Shown here piece after piece: positions 50,914 through 59,118 of a stretch of 64,000 bases of DNA. The DNA is taken from positions 62,001-126,000 of the forward strand of contig NZ_JBPZHB010000006.1 in assembly GCF_051857545.1 (NCBI RefSeq), in the 5' to 3' direction. The stretch comes from Larkinella sp051857545. GTDB taxonomy: Bacteria; Bacteroidota; Bacteroidia; Cytophagales; Spirosomataceae. The notes under the pieces are model-generated. The model was not told the origin of the DNA. It ran no database searches and saw nothing but the letters and a program-made list of their open reading frames with translations. Both the position numbers and the translations under genes were made by a program. The first letter of the stretch is position 1; each line of letters starts with the position of its first letter.

Positions 50914-53900
50914 ATGTCTAAACCCAGGAAAAATAGCCTCATCGGACTGCTGATTGCCGTTGGATTGGGGCTCATCGCGTTCAGTGCTTTTCAATCAAAC
51001 CGGGGTTTCTTTTCGGGAGCCGAACCGATTCCGCTCAAAAAAGGGTCGCGCATCATGCTGCTTGGCAACAATCTGGGGTCAAGGATGATGAATTACGACA
51101 ACTTTGAGACCGAACTACAGGTTCGCTACCCCGATAGCGAGCTCTTCATCCGGAACATGTGCGACGGGGGCGACACCCCCGGTTTTCGGCCCCACGCCAG
51201 CCGAAATTTGCCCTGGGCGTTTCCCGGTGCCGAAAAATTTCAGACCGAATACGCCAATCCCTCCCAAAGTGAAGGCCATTTCGAAACGCCCGATCAATGG
51301 CTCACCCGCCTGAAAACCGATGTTATCGTCGCTTTTTTCGGGTATAACGAATCGTTTCAGGGGCCGGCCAAACTGGATAACTACAAAGCCGAGCTGGACG
51401 CTTTTATCAAATGGACGCTGAGCCAGAAATACAACGGCACAACCGCCCCGCAACTCGCCATCGTTTCGCCCATCGCCTTTGAAGATTTATCTGCCAAAAT
51501 GGATCTGCCGAACGGCAAAAAGGAGAATGAAAACCTGCTGCTGTATACCAAAGCCATGAAGGAAGTAGCGGAGCAGAACAACGTACTCTTTGTGGACGCC
51601 TTCACCCCTTCCCAGCAATGGTATGCCGACAGCGCAGAACCGCTGACCATCGACGGTTCGCAGTTGAACGAAGCAGGCTACAAAAAACTGGGTGTGTTGC
51701 TGGTCGATCAGGTTTTTGGAAAGGCAGCCCCCAAAGCGGAAACCAACCGGAAGCTGATTCACGAGGCCGTGATGGAAAAAAACTGGATGTGGCACAACGA
51801 TTTCAAAATTCCGAACGGCGTGCACGTCTACGGACGTCGTTACAATCCGTTTGGTCCGGAAAACTACCCCGCCGAAATTCAGAAAATTCGGGAACTGACT
51901 GCCATTCGGGACAGTGCCATCTGGCTGGCGGCTTCCAAAGGTGAGAAACTGGATCTGGCGGTGGCCGATAAAAACACCTCACCCCTGCCGCCGGTAAAAA
52001 CCAACTACAACCCGGAGAAAAACGGTAGCTTGACGTATCTCTACGGCAAGGAGGCTCTGGCAAAACTCAAAGTACCAACGGGTTACAAAATTGAATTATT
52101 CGCTTCCGAGGAAGAATTTCCGAACCTCGCCAAACCGATGCAGATGTCGTTCGACGGCAAGGGGCGGCTTTGGGTGGCCGTGATGCCAAGCTATCCGCAC
52201 TACAAACCGGGCGACTCCAAACCCAATGACAAGATTCTGATTTTCGAAGATACCAACGGCGATGGCAAGGCCGACAAGGAGACGGTTTTTGCCGATGGAT
52301 TACACCTGCCGCTGGGCTTCGAAATCGCGAAAGAAGGCGTTTACGTTTCGCAGGGAACCAATCTGAAGCTCTTTACGGATACCAACGGGGATGATAAAGC
52401 CGATAAAAGTGAAATTCTGCTGAGTGGCTTCGACGACCACGACACCCACCACAACAGCCACGCCTTTTGCGTAGACCCTTCCGGCGCCATTTATTCGGGC
52501 GAAGGCGTGTTCTTGCACACCAACGTCGAAACGTCGTATGGGCCGGTTCGGGCCACCAACGGCGGGTTTTACCGGTATACGCCCCAGCGTCACAAGCTGG
52601 AACGCACCGCCCAACTTTCCATTCCGAATCCCTGGGGCATTGCGTTTGACGACTGGGGACAGCCGTTTTTTGCCGAAACCTCCAGCCCTGATGTTCGCTG
52701 GATGATGCCGGGAACGGTATTGCCGCGCTACGGACAGGCCACGCATAAATCCGTTCAATTGGTGGAAGAAGCCCACCGCGTGCGGCCAACGTCGGGCCTG
52801 GAGTTTGTTTCCAGCCGCCACTTCCCTGATGAATTGCAGGGCGATTTCCTGATCAACAACACCATCGGTTTTCTGGGCATGAAAGAACACACGCTGGTCG
52901 ACGATGGAACCGGGTATAAAAGCAAGCACCGGATGGATCTGGTGGTGAGCGAAGACCGCAACTTCCGGCCCGTCGACATGGAGTTTGCGCCCGACGGTTC
53001 GCTGTACCTGATCGACTGGCACAACATTCTGATCGGTCACATGCAGCACAACGCCCGCGATCCGCTGCGCGACCACTCACACGGTCGGGTCTACCGGATT
53101 ACGTATCCCTCACGTCCGCTGGTCAAACCGGCGAAAGTGGACGGGGCTACGATCGAGGAATTGCTGGATAACCTGAAACTGCCCGAATACCGCACCCGCT
53201 ACCGCACCCGGCGCGAGCTGCGCGGCCGCGATGTGAATCAGGTGTTGGCCAAACTGAAAACCTGGGTGGCGAAACTGGACAAAAACGATCCGCGCTACGA
53301 ACACCACCTGCTGGAAGGTTTGTGGGTGAGTTGGGGAATGAACAAGGTCGATCAGCCGCTGCTGCGCCAGGTGCTCAAAGCGAAAGATTACCACGCCCGG
53401 GCCGCGGCCGTTCAGGTCGTTCGGTACACGGGCCATCAGGTGCCCGACCAGGCGGCTTTGCTGATGCAGGCGGTGAAAGACGACAACAGCCGGGTTCGGC
53501 TGGATGCGATTGTGGCCGCGTCGTGGATCGGAAAGGAAAAAGGACTGCCGATTCTGGCCGAGGCCAAGAAAAAACCGCTTGACGACTGGATGATTCATGC
53601 TTACGAAACCGCCGTTGCGCACCTGAACGACGTCAATGTCAAAGCGGTAAAGGAAGTAGCTGAAAAAACCACGCTGAAAGGTGCTGAACTGGCGCTGTTT
53701 AATAAAGGCAAAGAGATTTACGGCAAGGAAGGCTACTGCATCACCTGCCACCAGCCCGATGGCAAAGGACTGGCGGCCTCCGGTTTTCCTCCGCTGAATG
53801 GCACGAAGTGGGTGTCCGGCAACGAAGACCGTCTCATCAAAATTGTGCTGAACGGGCTGCTGGGACCTATCGAAGTAGCAGGCAAAAATTACCCCGGCCA

Positions 53901-54099
53901 GGTTCCGATGACCCCTTTTGGCGGTCTGCTGAAGGACGACGAAATCGCAGCAGTATTGACCTACGTCCGGAATTCATTCGGAAACCAGGCACCGGCCATC
54001 CTGCCGGCGAAAGTGAAGCAGGTCCGGGCGGCTATTGGCAGCAAAAAGGATTTTTATGCGCCGGATCAGTTGCTGAAAGAACACCCGATGGAGAAATAA
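50914..54099 (+). CDS. multidomain SGNH + beta-propeller + HEAT + cytochrome c protein
   Basis: This 1061-residue exported protein has an N-terminal membrane segment at about 8-25. An SGNH-hydrolase-like domain follows (about 42-270: IMLLGNNLG, then GYNES, IDGSQLNEAGY). The membrane-bound-dehydrogenase-type propeller runs from about 385 to 735 (PTGYKIELFASEEEFPNLAKP, FEDTNGDGKADKETVFADGL, SLYLIDWHNILIGHMQHN). A HEAT-like helical region (about 750-920) precedes a cytochrome c domain with CITCH at Cys942-Cys945-His946 and GKGLAASGFPPLNG. A distal Met in VPMTPFGGLL is a likely haem ligand. It probably oxidises a sugar or polyol and passes electrons to the respiratory chain; the substrate is unknown. 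The SGNH block I has GNN in place of GDS, so hydrolase activity is doubtful. Confidence 0.88.
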   Translation: MSKPRKNSLIGLLIAVGLGLIAFSAFQSNRGFFSGAEPIPLKKGSRIMLLGNNLGSRMMNYDNFETELQVRYPDSELFIRNMCDGGDTPGFRPHASRNLPWAFPGAEKFQTEYANPSQSEGHFETPDQWLTRLKTDVIVAFFGYNESFQGPAKLDNYKAELDAFIKWTLSQKYNGTTAPQLAIVSPIAFEDLSAKMDLPNGKKENENLLLYTKAMKEVAEQNNVLFVDAFTPSQQWYADSAEPLTIDGSQLNEAGYKKLGVLLVDQVFGKAAPKAETNRKLIHEAVMEKNWMWHNDFKIPNGVHVYGRRYNPFGPENYPAEIQKIRELTAIRDSAIWLAASKGEKLDLAVADKNTSPLPPVKTNYNPEKNGSLTYLYGKEALAKLKVPTGYKIELFASEEEFPNLAKPMQMSFDGKGRLWVAVMPSYPHYKPGDSKPNDKILIFEDTNGDGKADKETVFADGLHLPLGFEIAKEGVYVSQGTNLKLFTDTNGDDKADKSEILLSGFDDHDTHHNSHAFCVDPSGAIYSGEGVFLHTNVETSYGPVRATNGGFYRYTPQRHKLERTAQLSIPNPWGIAFDDWGQPFFAETSSPDVRWMMPGTVLPRYGQATHKSVQLVEEAHRVRPTSGLEFVSSRHFPDELQGDFLINNTIGFLGMKEHTLVDDGTGYKSKHRMDLVVSEDRNFRPVDMEFAPDGSLYLIDWHNILIGHMQHNARDPLRDHSHGRVYRITYPSRPLVKPAKVDGATIEELLDNLKLPEYRTRYRTRRELRGRDVNQVLAKLKTWVAKLDKNDPRYEHHLLEGLWVSWGMNKVDQPLLRQVLKAKDYHARAAAVQVVRYTGHQVPDQAALLMQAVKDDNSRVRLDAIVAASWIGKEKGLPILAEAKKKPLDDWMIHAYETAVAHLNDVNVKAVKEVAEKTTLKGAELALFNKGKEIYGKEGYCITCHQPDGKGLAASGFPPLNGTKWVSGNEDRLIKIVLNGLLGPIEVAGKNYPGQVPMTPFGGLLKDDEIAAVLTYVRNSFGNQAPAILPAKVKQVRAAIGSKKDFYAPDQLLKEHPMEK

Positions 54100-54102
54100 G
54101 TC

Positions 54103-54134
54103 TATTCCCCACAGTCTGATGGCTGTGGGGAATA
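54103..54134. terminator. 12-bp hairpin after the haem/propeller gene
   Basis: TATTCCCCACAG (54103-54114) pairs perfectly with CTGTGGGGAATA (54123-54134) across an 8-nt loop, starting 4 nt after the stop codon. No T tract follows on the plus strand, so termination strength is uncertain. Confidence 0.6.
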
Positions 54135-54209
54135 CATAAAAAATGGTGATAAAGGAATACAATTCATGGTTTTTGTGTTATTAAACGGTAACAAACTCGG
54201 TTTTTTTCG

Positions 54210-54217
54210 TAGATTTG
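54210..54217 (+). promoter_or_regulatory. candidate -7 element for plsY
   Basis: TAGATTTG matches TAnnTTTG exactly and lies 126 bp before the PlsY start. No TTTG is found 19-21 bp upstream. The leader carries two small hairpins (CACCTC/GAGGTG near 54270 and ACCGC/GCGGT near 54320). Confidence 0.4.
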
Positions 54218-54343
54218 TCATTCAGGAGTTGTTACAACCCACCGGAAATCCCTACTTTTAAGTCTCTGCGCACCTCGTTGAGGTGATTTAAGTTTAGTAT
54301 GTACTCAATGTCAATCGCACCGCCGAAGCGGTAGATTTCTTGA

Positions 54344-55003
54344 ATGAACGTGTTATTAATCATTGCAACGACCTTACTTGCTTATCTGTTGGGTTCCATT
54401 CCGACTGCCGTTTGGTATGGAGAGGGTTTTTTTGGATTAGATATTCGTAAATACGGAAGTGGAAACGCCGGTGCGACCAACACCTTTCGCGTTCTGGGCA
54501 AACGGGCCGGTACGGTCGTCATGCTGATCGACGTACTGAAAGGCTATACCGCCACCATTCTTGCCTCCCTGCTGTGGTATTTCGACGTGATCGGAACCCA
54601 CGAAATTCTGACGTTTAAACTGGTTTTTGGACTTGTGGCCGTTATCGGGCACGTTTTTCCGATCTGGGCCGACTTCAAAGGTGGAAAAGGCGTTGCCTCG
54701 CTTTTGGGCATGGTTCTCGCCATTCACCCCGAAGTGGCCGCTGTCTGCATTGGCATTTTTCTGGTGGTGGTCATTGCCTCGCAATACGTTTCGCTGGGTT
54801 CGATGATGGCTGCTCTGGCCTTTCCGGTGCTGTTGCTGCTGCGGGCTTTTGGACAAAAAGAGCATCCGCTGTTGATTGTTTTCGGGGTAGTCGTTTTCCT
54901 GTTTGTGGTACTGACCCATCAGAAAAACATCACCCGGCTGCTGAACGGCGAAGAAAGCCGGACACGGCTGATCAAATTCCGGAAGAAAGAAGACGAAGAA
55001 TAA
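54344..55003 (+). CDS. plsY: glycerol-3-phosphate acyltransferase PlsY
   Basis: This 219-residue integral membrane protein makes lysophosphatidic acid from acyl-phosphate and glycerol-3-phosphate, the first step of phospholipid synthesis. The three PlsY motifs are present: GSIPTAVWYGEGFFGLD (17-33), KYGSGNAGATNTFRVLGKRAG (37-57) and GHVFPIWADFKGGKGVAS (about 102-119). It has five or more hydrophobic segments and a charged C-terminal tail (RKKEDEE). It is a core housekeeping gene, followed by a strong intrinsic terminator. Confidence 0.96.
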   Translation: MNVLLIIATTLLAYLLGSIPTAVWYGEGFFGLDIRKYGSGNAGATNTFRVLGKRAGTVVMLIDVLKGYTATILASLLWYFDVIGTHEILTFKLVFGLVAVIGHVFPIWADFKGGKGVASLLGMVLAIHPEVAAVCIGIFLVVVIASQYVSLGSMMAALAFPVLLLLRAFGQKEHPLLIVFGVVVFLFVVLTHQKNITRLLNGEESRTRLIKFRKKEDEE

Positions 55004-55025
55004 GTTTCAAGCTATTCCTGGTTGC

Positions 55026-55066
55026 ATGACGCCCCGAAGTGATTAACTTCGGGGCGTCATTTTTTG
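55026..55066 (+). terminator. rho-independent terminator after plsY
   Basis: The stem ATGACGCCCCGAAG (55026-55039) pairs perfectly with 55047-55060 around a 7-nt loop, followed by TTTTT. Its downstream edge lies about 45 bp before the dipeptidase start. Confidence 0.92.
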
Positions 55067-55108
55067 GTACTATTTCCTTTGTCAGTCCGACAAAAACCCA
55101 TCAACACC

Positions 55109-56488
55109 ATGTTATCAACCTACTTTGCGGAACATAAAGAACGGTTTCTGAACGAACTCTTCGAATTGCTGCGGATTCCGTCCGTGAGTGCCGATTCTAA
55201 ATTTAAACCCGATATGCGCCGGGCGGCTGAATTTGTCCGGGATAAACTGACTGCCGCCGGTCTCGACAATGCTGCGCTGCACGAAACACCGGGCCATCCG
55301 GTCGTTTACGCCGAAAAACTGATCGACGATTCGTTGCCGACGGTTTTGGTTTACGGCCACTACGACGTCCAACCCGCTGATCCGTACGAACTTTGGAACA
55401 CCCCGCCTTTCGAACCGACCATTCGCAACGAACGCATTTATGCCCGGGGTTCGTGCGACGACAAAGGCCAGTTTTACATGCACGTCAAAGCGCTGGAAGC
55501 TATGCTGGCCACCGACGGTTTGCCCTGCAACGTCAAAGTGATGATTGAAGGCGAAGAAGAAATTGGCTCCGATCACCTGGGCAATTTTGTGGCCGCCAAC
55601 CGCGATAAACTCAAATGCGATGTGATTCTGATCTCGGATACCAGCATCATTGCCAACGATGTGCCGTCGATTGAAGCCGGTTTGCGGGGACTTTCCTACG
55701 TCGAAGTAGAGGTGGTCGGCCCCAACCGCGATCTGCATTCGGGCGTCTACGGTGGCGCGGTTCACAATCCGCTCAACGTGCTGTGTCAGATGATTGCTTC
55801 GTTACACGACGAAAAAGGCCGGATCACGATCCCCGGTTTTTACGATAAAGTAGACGAATTGACGACTGAAGAACGGGCGGCCCTGGCCGAAGCACCCTTC
55901 GATGAAGAAGAATACAAACGCGATCTGAACCTCAAGGCGGTTTTTGGCGAAGAAGGCTATTCGTCGCCCGAACGGGCTTCGATTCGCCCGACGCTGGACG
56001 TGAACGGCATCTGGGGTGGCTATATTGGTGAAGGTGCCAAAACCGTGTTGCCGGGCAAGGCGCAGGCCAAAATCAGCATGCGGCTCGTACCGCGTCAGGA
56101 CCCCGACGAGATTACCGAACTGTTTACGAAGCATTTTATTTCTATCGCTCCGCCGACGGTAACCGTAACCGTAACGCCCCACCACGGCGGTCAGCCGTAC
56201 GTAACGCCCACCGACTCGGTCGAATTTGAAGCCGCCCGCCGGGCCTTCCGCGAAGCCTGGGGCAAAGAAGCCATTCCGACCCGGGGCGGTGGCAGCATTC
56301 CCATCGTTGCCCTGTTTGAGCAGGAACTGGGTGTCAAATCCATTCTGATGGGTTTTGGTCTGGACATCGACGCGTTGCATTCGCCGAACGAGAGCTACGG
56401 TTTGTTCAATTTCTACAAGGGAATCGAAACCATTCCGTACTTCTATAAACACTACGCCGAATTGAAGAAAACGGGCGTTGAGGCTTAA
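55109..56488 (+). CDS. M20-family dipeptidase
   Basis: This gene encodes 459 residues from 55109 (MLSTYFAEHKERFLNEL); the longer ORF starts inside the terminator and is rejected. The zinc core is VYGHYDVQPADP (His and general Asp), GSCDDKGQF (bridging Asp), IEGEEEIGSDHL (catalytic Glu and ligand Glu), LISDTSI (Asp) and HSPNESYGLFNF (His). The dimerisation/lid domain is about 195-370. It should be cytoplasmic and cleave dipeptides (carnosinase/PepV-like group). It stands between two terminators, so it is monocistronic. Confidence 0.93.
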   Translation: MLSTYFAEHKERFLNELFELLRIPSVSADSKFKPDMRRAAEFVRDKLTAAGLDNAALHETPGHPVVYAEKLIDDSLPTVLVYGHYDVQPADPYELWNTPPFEPTIRNERIYARGSCDDKGQFYMHVKALEAMLATDGLPCNVKVMIEGEEEIGSDHLGNFVAANRDKLKCDVILISDTSIIANDVPSIEAGLRGLSYVEVEVVGPNRDLHSGVYGGAVHNPLNVLCQMIASLHDEKGRITIPGFYDKVDELTTEERAALAEAPFDEEEYKRDLNLKAVFGEEGYSSPERASIRPTLDVNGIWGGYIGEGAKTVLPGKAQAKISMRLVPRQDPDEITELFTKHFISIAPPTVTVTVTPHHGGQPYVTPTDSVEFEAARRAFREAWGKEAIPTRGGGSIPIVALFEQELGVKSILMGFGLDIDALHSPNESYGLFNFYKGIETIPYFYKHYAELKKTGVEA

Positions 56489-56507
56489 AAAAACTCTCTG
56501 TTGTCAC

Positions 56508-56537
56508 CCTCCGGCCTGAAAACCGGAGGTTTTTATT
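56508..56537 (+). terminator. rho-independent terminator after the dipeptidase gene
   Basis: CCTCCGG (56508-56514) pairs with CCGGAGG (56523-56529) over an 8-nt loop, followed by TTTTTATT. It ends just before the start of the next gene. Confidence 0.85.
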
Positions 56538-56542
56538 GCGCG

Positions 56543-57439
56543 ATGAAACTTTATTTACTGTCCTTTCTTCTCCTTACCGGATCGGTGGGTGCGTTGGCGC
56601 AGGATCTGCCCGACACCCTCGTGATTCGCCACGCAACCCTCACCCAGCCGACGTTTCCGCGCCGGGAATTTCTGCCCAAAGGCCACCTCTTCGACCCCAT
56701 TTTGCTGGACCCCATCGAAGCCCAAACCAGCGTCAGCGTCCTGCCCGGCTACTGGATGGACGGCGACAAATACGACGGCACCATCGTCCCGTTTGCGTTC
56801 GGACTTCGAAAACCGCTGATTCGCTGGTATAAATCCGCCGACCGCAGCAGCGAGCTTTCGTTCGACGTGGCTTCGTTTACGCAGTTTGAAGTGTATCACG
56901 ACGACAAGCTGAACAAACAGAAACGGCAGTTGATGAACACCGATTACCGGCTCAGTTTCCTCTACAACATCAAAGTCCGGAATCACAGTTGGCGGTTGCG
57001 GTTGTATCACCTCTCGTCGCACCTCGGCGACGATTATCTGTTTCGCAACCAGATCAATTATTACCTGCCCAATCCGGTTAATTACGAAGTGATCGACGTG
57101 ACGTACAACCACGAGAAGAACGGTTTACGGAAATACGTAGGCGTCGGCATTGGTCTGCGCAAACCGGAAGAACGCGAGCGACTGAGCGCTCAGGCCGGTT
57201 TTTATTACCGCAAACCGTCGCAGGCCTTTGCCCGGTTTGTCGGTGGTGTGGATCTGAAAGTCTGGCAGCAAACCGACTTCCGGCCCGGTGTCAAAGCCGG
57301 TTTGGGTCTGGAGCTGGGCCGCACAACTAACAACCTGACGTTCCTGCTGGAAAGCTACACCGGTTTCCGGCCCTACAGCGTCTACGAAAACCAGAAAACC
57401 CGCTGGTTCGGCATCGGCGTGTATTTCAATCCGATTTAG
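56543..57439 (+). CDS. DUF1207-like outer-membrane protein
   Basis: This gene encodes 298 residues from 56543 (MKLYLLSFLLLTGSVGALAQ, signal peptide); an earlier in-frame ATG lies in the terminator. It is beta-rich with alternating residues and contains LRLYHLSSHLGDDYLFR, which I associate with DUF1207, plus aromatic strand ends and a C-terminal GIGVYFNPI. It is probably a small barrel or surface-associated lattice. Function is unknown. No operon partner is evident. Confidence 0.65.
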   Translation: MKLYLLSFLLLTGSVGALAQDLPDTLVIRHATLTQPTFPRREFLPKGHLFDPILLDPIEAQTSVSVLPGYWMDGDKYDGTIVPFAFGLRKPLIRWYKSADRSSELSFDVASFTQFEVYHDDKLNKQKRQLMNTDYRLSFLYNIKVRNHSWRLRLYHLSSHLGDDYLFRNQINYYLPNPVNYEVIDVTYNHEKNGLRKYVGVGIGLRKPEERERLSAQAGFYYRKPSQAFARFVGGVDLKVWQQTDFRPGVKAGLGLELGRTTNNLTFLLESYTGFRPYSVYENQKTRWFGIGVYFNPI

Positions 57440-57448
57440 ATTCATTTT

Positions 57449-57540
57449 GCCCCAAAATCCCCTGAAGGGGACTTGGACACTTATACTTCAGATGCAAAAG
57501 GTCCGGCTCCGGCCGCCCGGCCTTCAGGAGATTTAGGGGC
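57449..57540. repeat. CCCC-type palindromic repeat, copy 3 (degenerate)
   Basis: The left arm GCCCCAAAATCCCCTGAAGG (57449-57468) pairs imperfectly with CCTTCAGGAGATTTAGGGGC (57521-57540). The loop is GC-rich (GGCTCCGGCCGCCCGG). It is related to the copies at 15655 and 17135 and precedes the second transporter fusion by 15 bp. Confidence 0.7.
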
Positions 57541-57555
57541 TATCCAAGCACAATC

Positions 57556-59115
57556 ATGCAGGATTTTTTCGACTTTTTGGTTCAACAACGGGACAAACTG
57601 GCCGAGCAAACCCTGACACACATTGGCCTGACGTTTCTGTCGCTCTGCCTGGCGTTGCTGGTTGGCCTTCCGCTGGGCATCCTCATCACATACCGCCCGC
57701 GTTTGGCTTCCGTCGTCCTGGCAGTCGTGGGCATTCTGCAAACCATTCCGAGCATTGCCCTGCTGGGTTTTCTGATTCCATTATTGGGAATCGGCATCTG
57801 GCCGGCCATTACTGCCTTGTTTCTGTATGCTTTATTGCCGATTGTTCGAAACACCTACGTGGGCATTCGGGAAGTGAGTCCGATGCTGAAAGAAGCGGCT
57901 CTGGGTATGGGCATGACCACCGGGCAGATGCTAATCCGGGTGGAACTGCCACTGGCTCTGCCGGTTATTTTTGCCGGGATTCGCACCGCCACCGTCATCA
58001 ACGTGGGTGTGGCCACGCTGGCGGCTTACGTGGCCGCCGGGGGGCTGGGCGAGTTTGTCTTCGGCGGGATTGCCCTCAACAACAGCAACATGATTTTGGC
58101 GGGCGCTATTCCGGCGGCTTTGTTAGCGATTTTCTTCGATTTTTTGCTGGCCCGGCTGCAACAGTTGCAGGGATTACAGCTTCGTCGGGTTGCTCTCGTT
58201 TTTCTGCTGATCGCTCCCATTCTGTCGGCTTTTTACTGGGTACCGCTGGGGAGTCAGGCAAAGCTGACAGCCGGTTTTGCCCACGAGTTTTACGGCCGCG
58301 CCGACGGGTATCCGGGCCTGGTTCGGGCGTATGGTTTGCAGATGACACCCAAACTCATCGACCAGAATTTGATGTACGAAGCGGTTCGTCGCGGACAGGT
58401 CGATCTCATCAGCGGGTATTCGACCGACGGACGGATCAAGGCGTTTCAGTTGCGGGTTCTGGAGGATAACAAAAATGCGTTTCCGCCCTACGAAGCCGCG
58501 CTGGTGGTTCGAAATGCGATTTTGAAGCAATATCCCGACGTTATTAAAACGCTGCATTTGCTGGAAGGTCGGCTGTCGGATTCGGTCATGACGGAGTTGA
58601 ACTACCGCGCGGATTTTCTGCACGAATCGCCCGAAGTCGTGGCCCGGCGTTTTTTGCAACAAACCGGCTTGCTGATTCCACCGGTGCAAACCAAACGCGC
58701 CGGAAAGATCGTGATCGGCACCAAGATTTTTACGGAACAATACATTCTGGCCGAAATTCTGCGGCAGTTGCTCGAAAACCGCACGACGCTGGAAGTGATT
58801 ACGAAAACCGGTCTGGGCGGCACCAAAATCTGCTTCGACGCCTTGACGGCCGGCGACATCGACCTTTACCCGGAATACACGGGAACGGGTTTGCTGGTCA
58901 TTCTGCAACCGCCCCCGGCTCTGGCCGATTCCATCAAATCTGACCGTAAAGCGGTTTTTCAGTATGTCAGTCGTGAATTTCAAAACCGTCATAAACTGAC
59001 CTGGCTGCCTCCGCTGGGTTTCAACAATACCTACGCCCTGATGATGCGCCGTGCGCAGGCCGACCAACTGGGCATTCAATCCATTTCAGATTTGAAGCGG
59101 TATCTGGAGCGGTAA
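57556..59115 (+). CDS. second osmoprotectant-type permease/substrate-binding fusion, no ATPase nearby
   Basis: This 519-residue protein is the same length and architecture as 44533-46092. It has the permease (THIGLTFLSLCLALLVGLPL, EAA loop GIREVSPMLKEAALGMGM), then the binding domain in the same permuted order (GFAHEFYGRADGYP, STDGRIKAFQLRVLEDN, then IVIGTKIFTEQYILAEI, GLGGTKICFDALTAGD, PLGFNNTYALMM). The cage residues should bind a quaternary ammonium compound. No ATPase gene is adjacent, so it may borrow the one at 46105-47061 or one outside the window. The gene is convergent with the J-domain gene (3-nt gap). Confidence 0.88.
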   Translation: MQDFFDFLVQQRDKLAEQTLTHIGLTFLSLCLALLVGLPLGILITYRPRLASVVLAVVGILQTIPSIALLGFLIPLLGIGIWPAITALFLYALLPIVRNTYVGIREVSPMLKEAALGMGMTTGQMLIRVELPLALPVIFAGIRTATVINVGVATLAAYVAAGGLGEFVFGGIALNNSNMILAGAIPAALLAIFFDFLLARLQQLQGLQLRRVALVFLLIAPILSAFYWVPLGSQAKLTAGFAHEFYGRADGYPGLVRAYGLQMTPKLIDQNLMYEAVRRGQVDLISGYSTDGRIKAFQLRVLEDNKNAFPPYEAALVVRNAILKQYPDVIKTLHLLEGRLSDSVMTELNYRADFLHESPEVVARRFLQQTGLLIPPVQTKRAGKIVIGTKIFTEQYILAEILRQLLENRTTLEVITKTGLGGTKICFDALTAGDIDLYPEYTGTGLLVILQPPPALADSIKSDRKAVFQYVSREFQNRHKLTWLPPLGFNNTYALMMRRAQADQLGIQSISDLKRYLER

Positions 59116-59118
59116 CCG

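Noticed and set aside
58174..59079. 301-residue frame antisense to the second transporter fusion
   Set aside because: It lies wholly inside a recognised gene and shows no domain or start signal.
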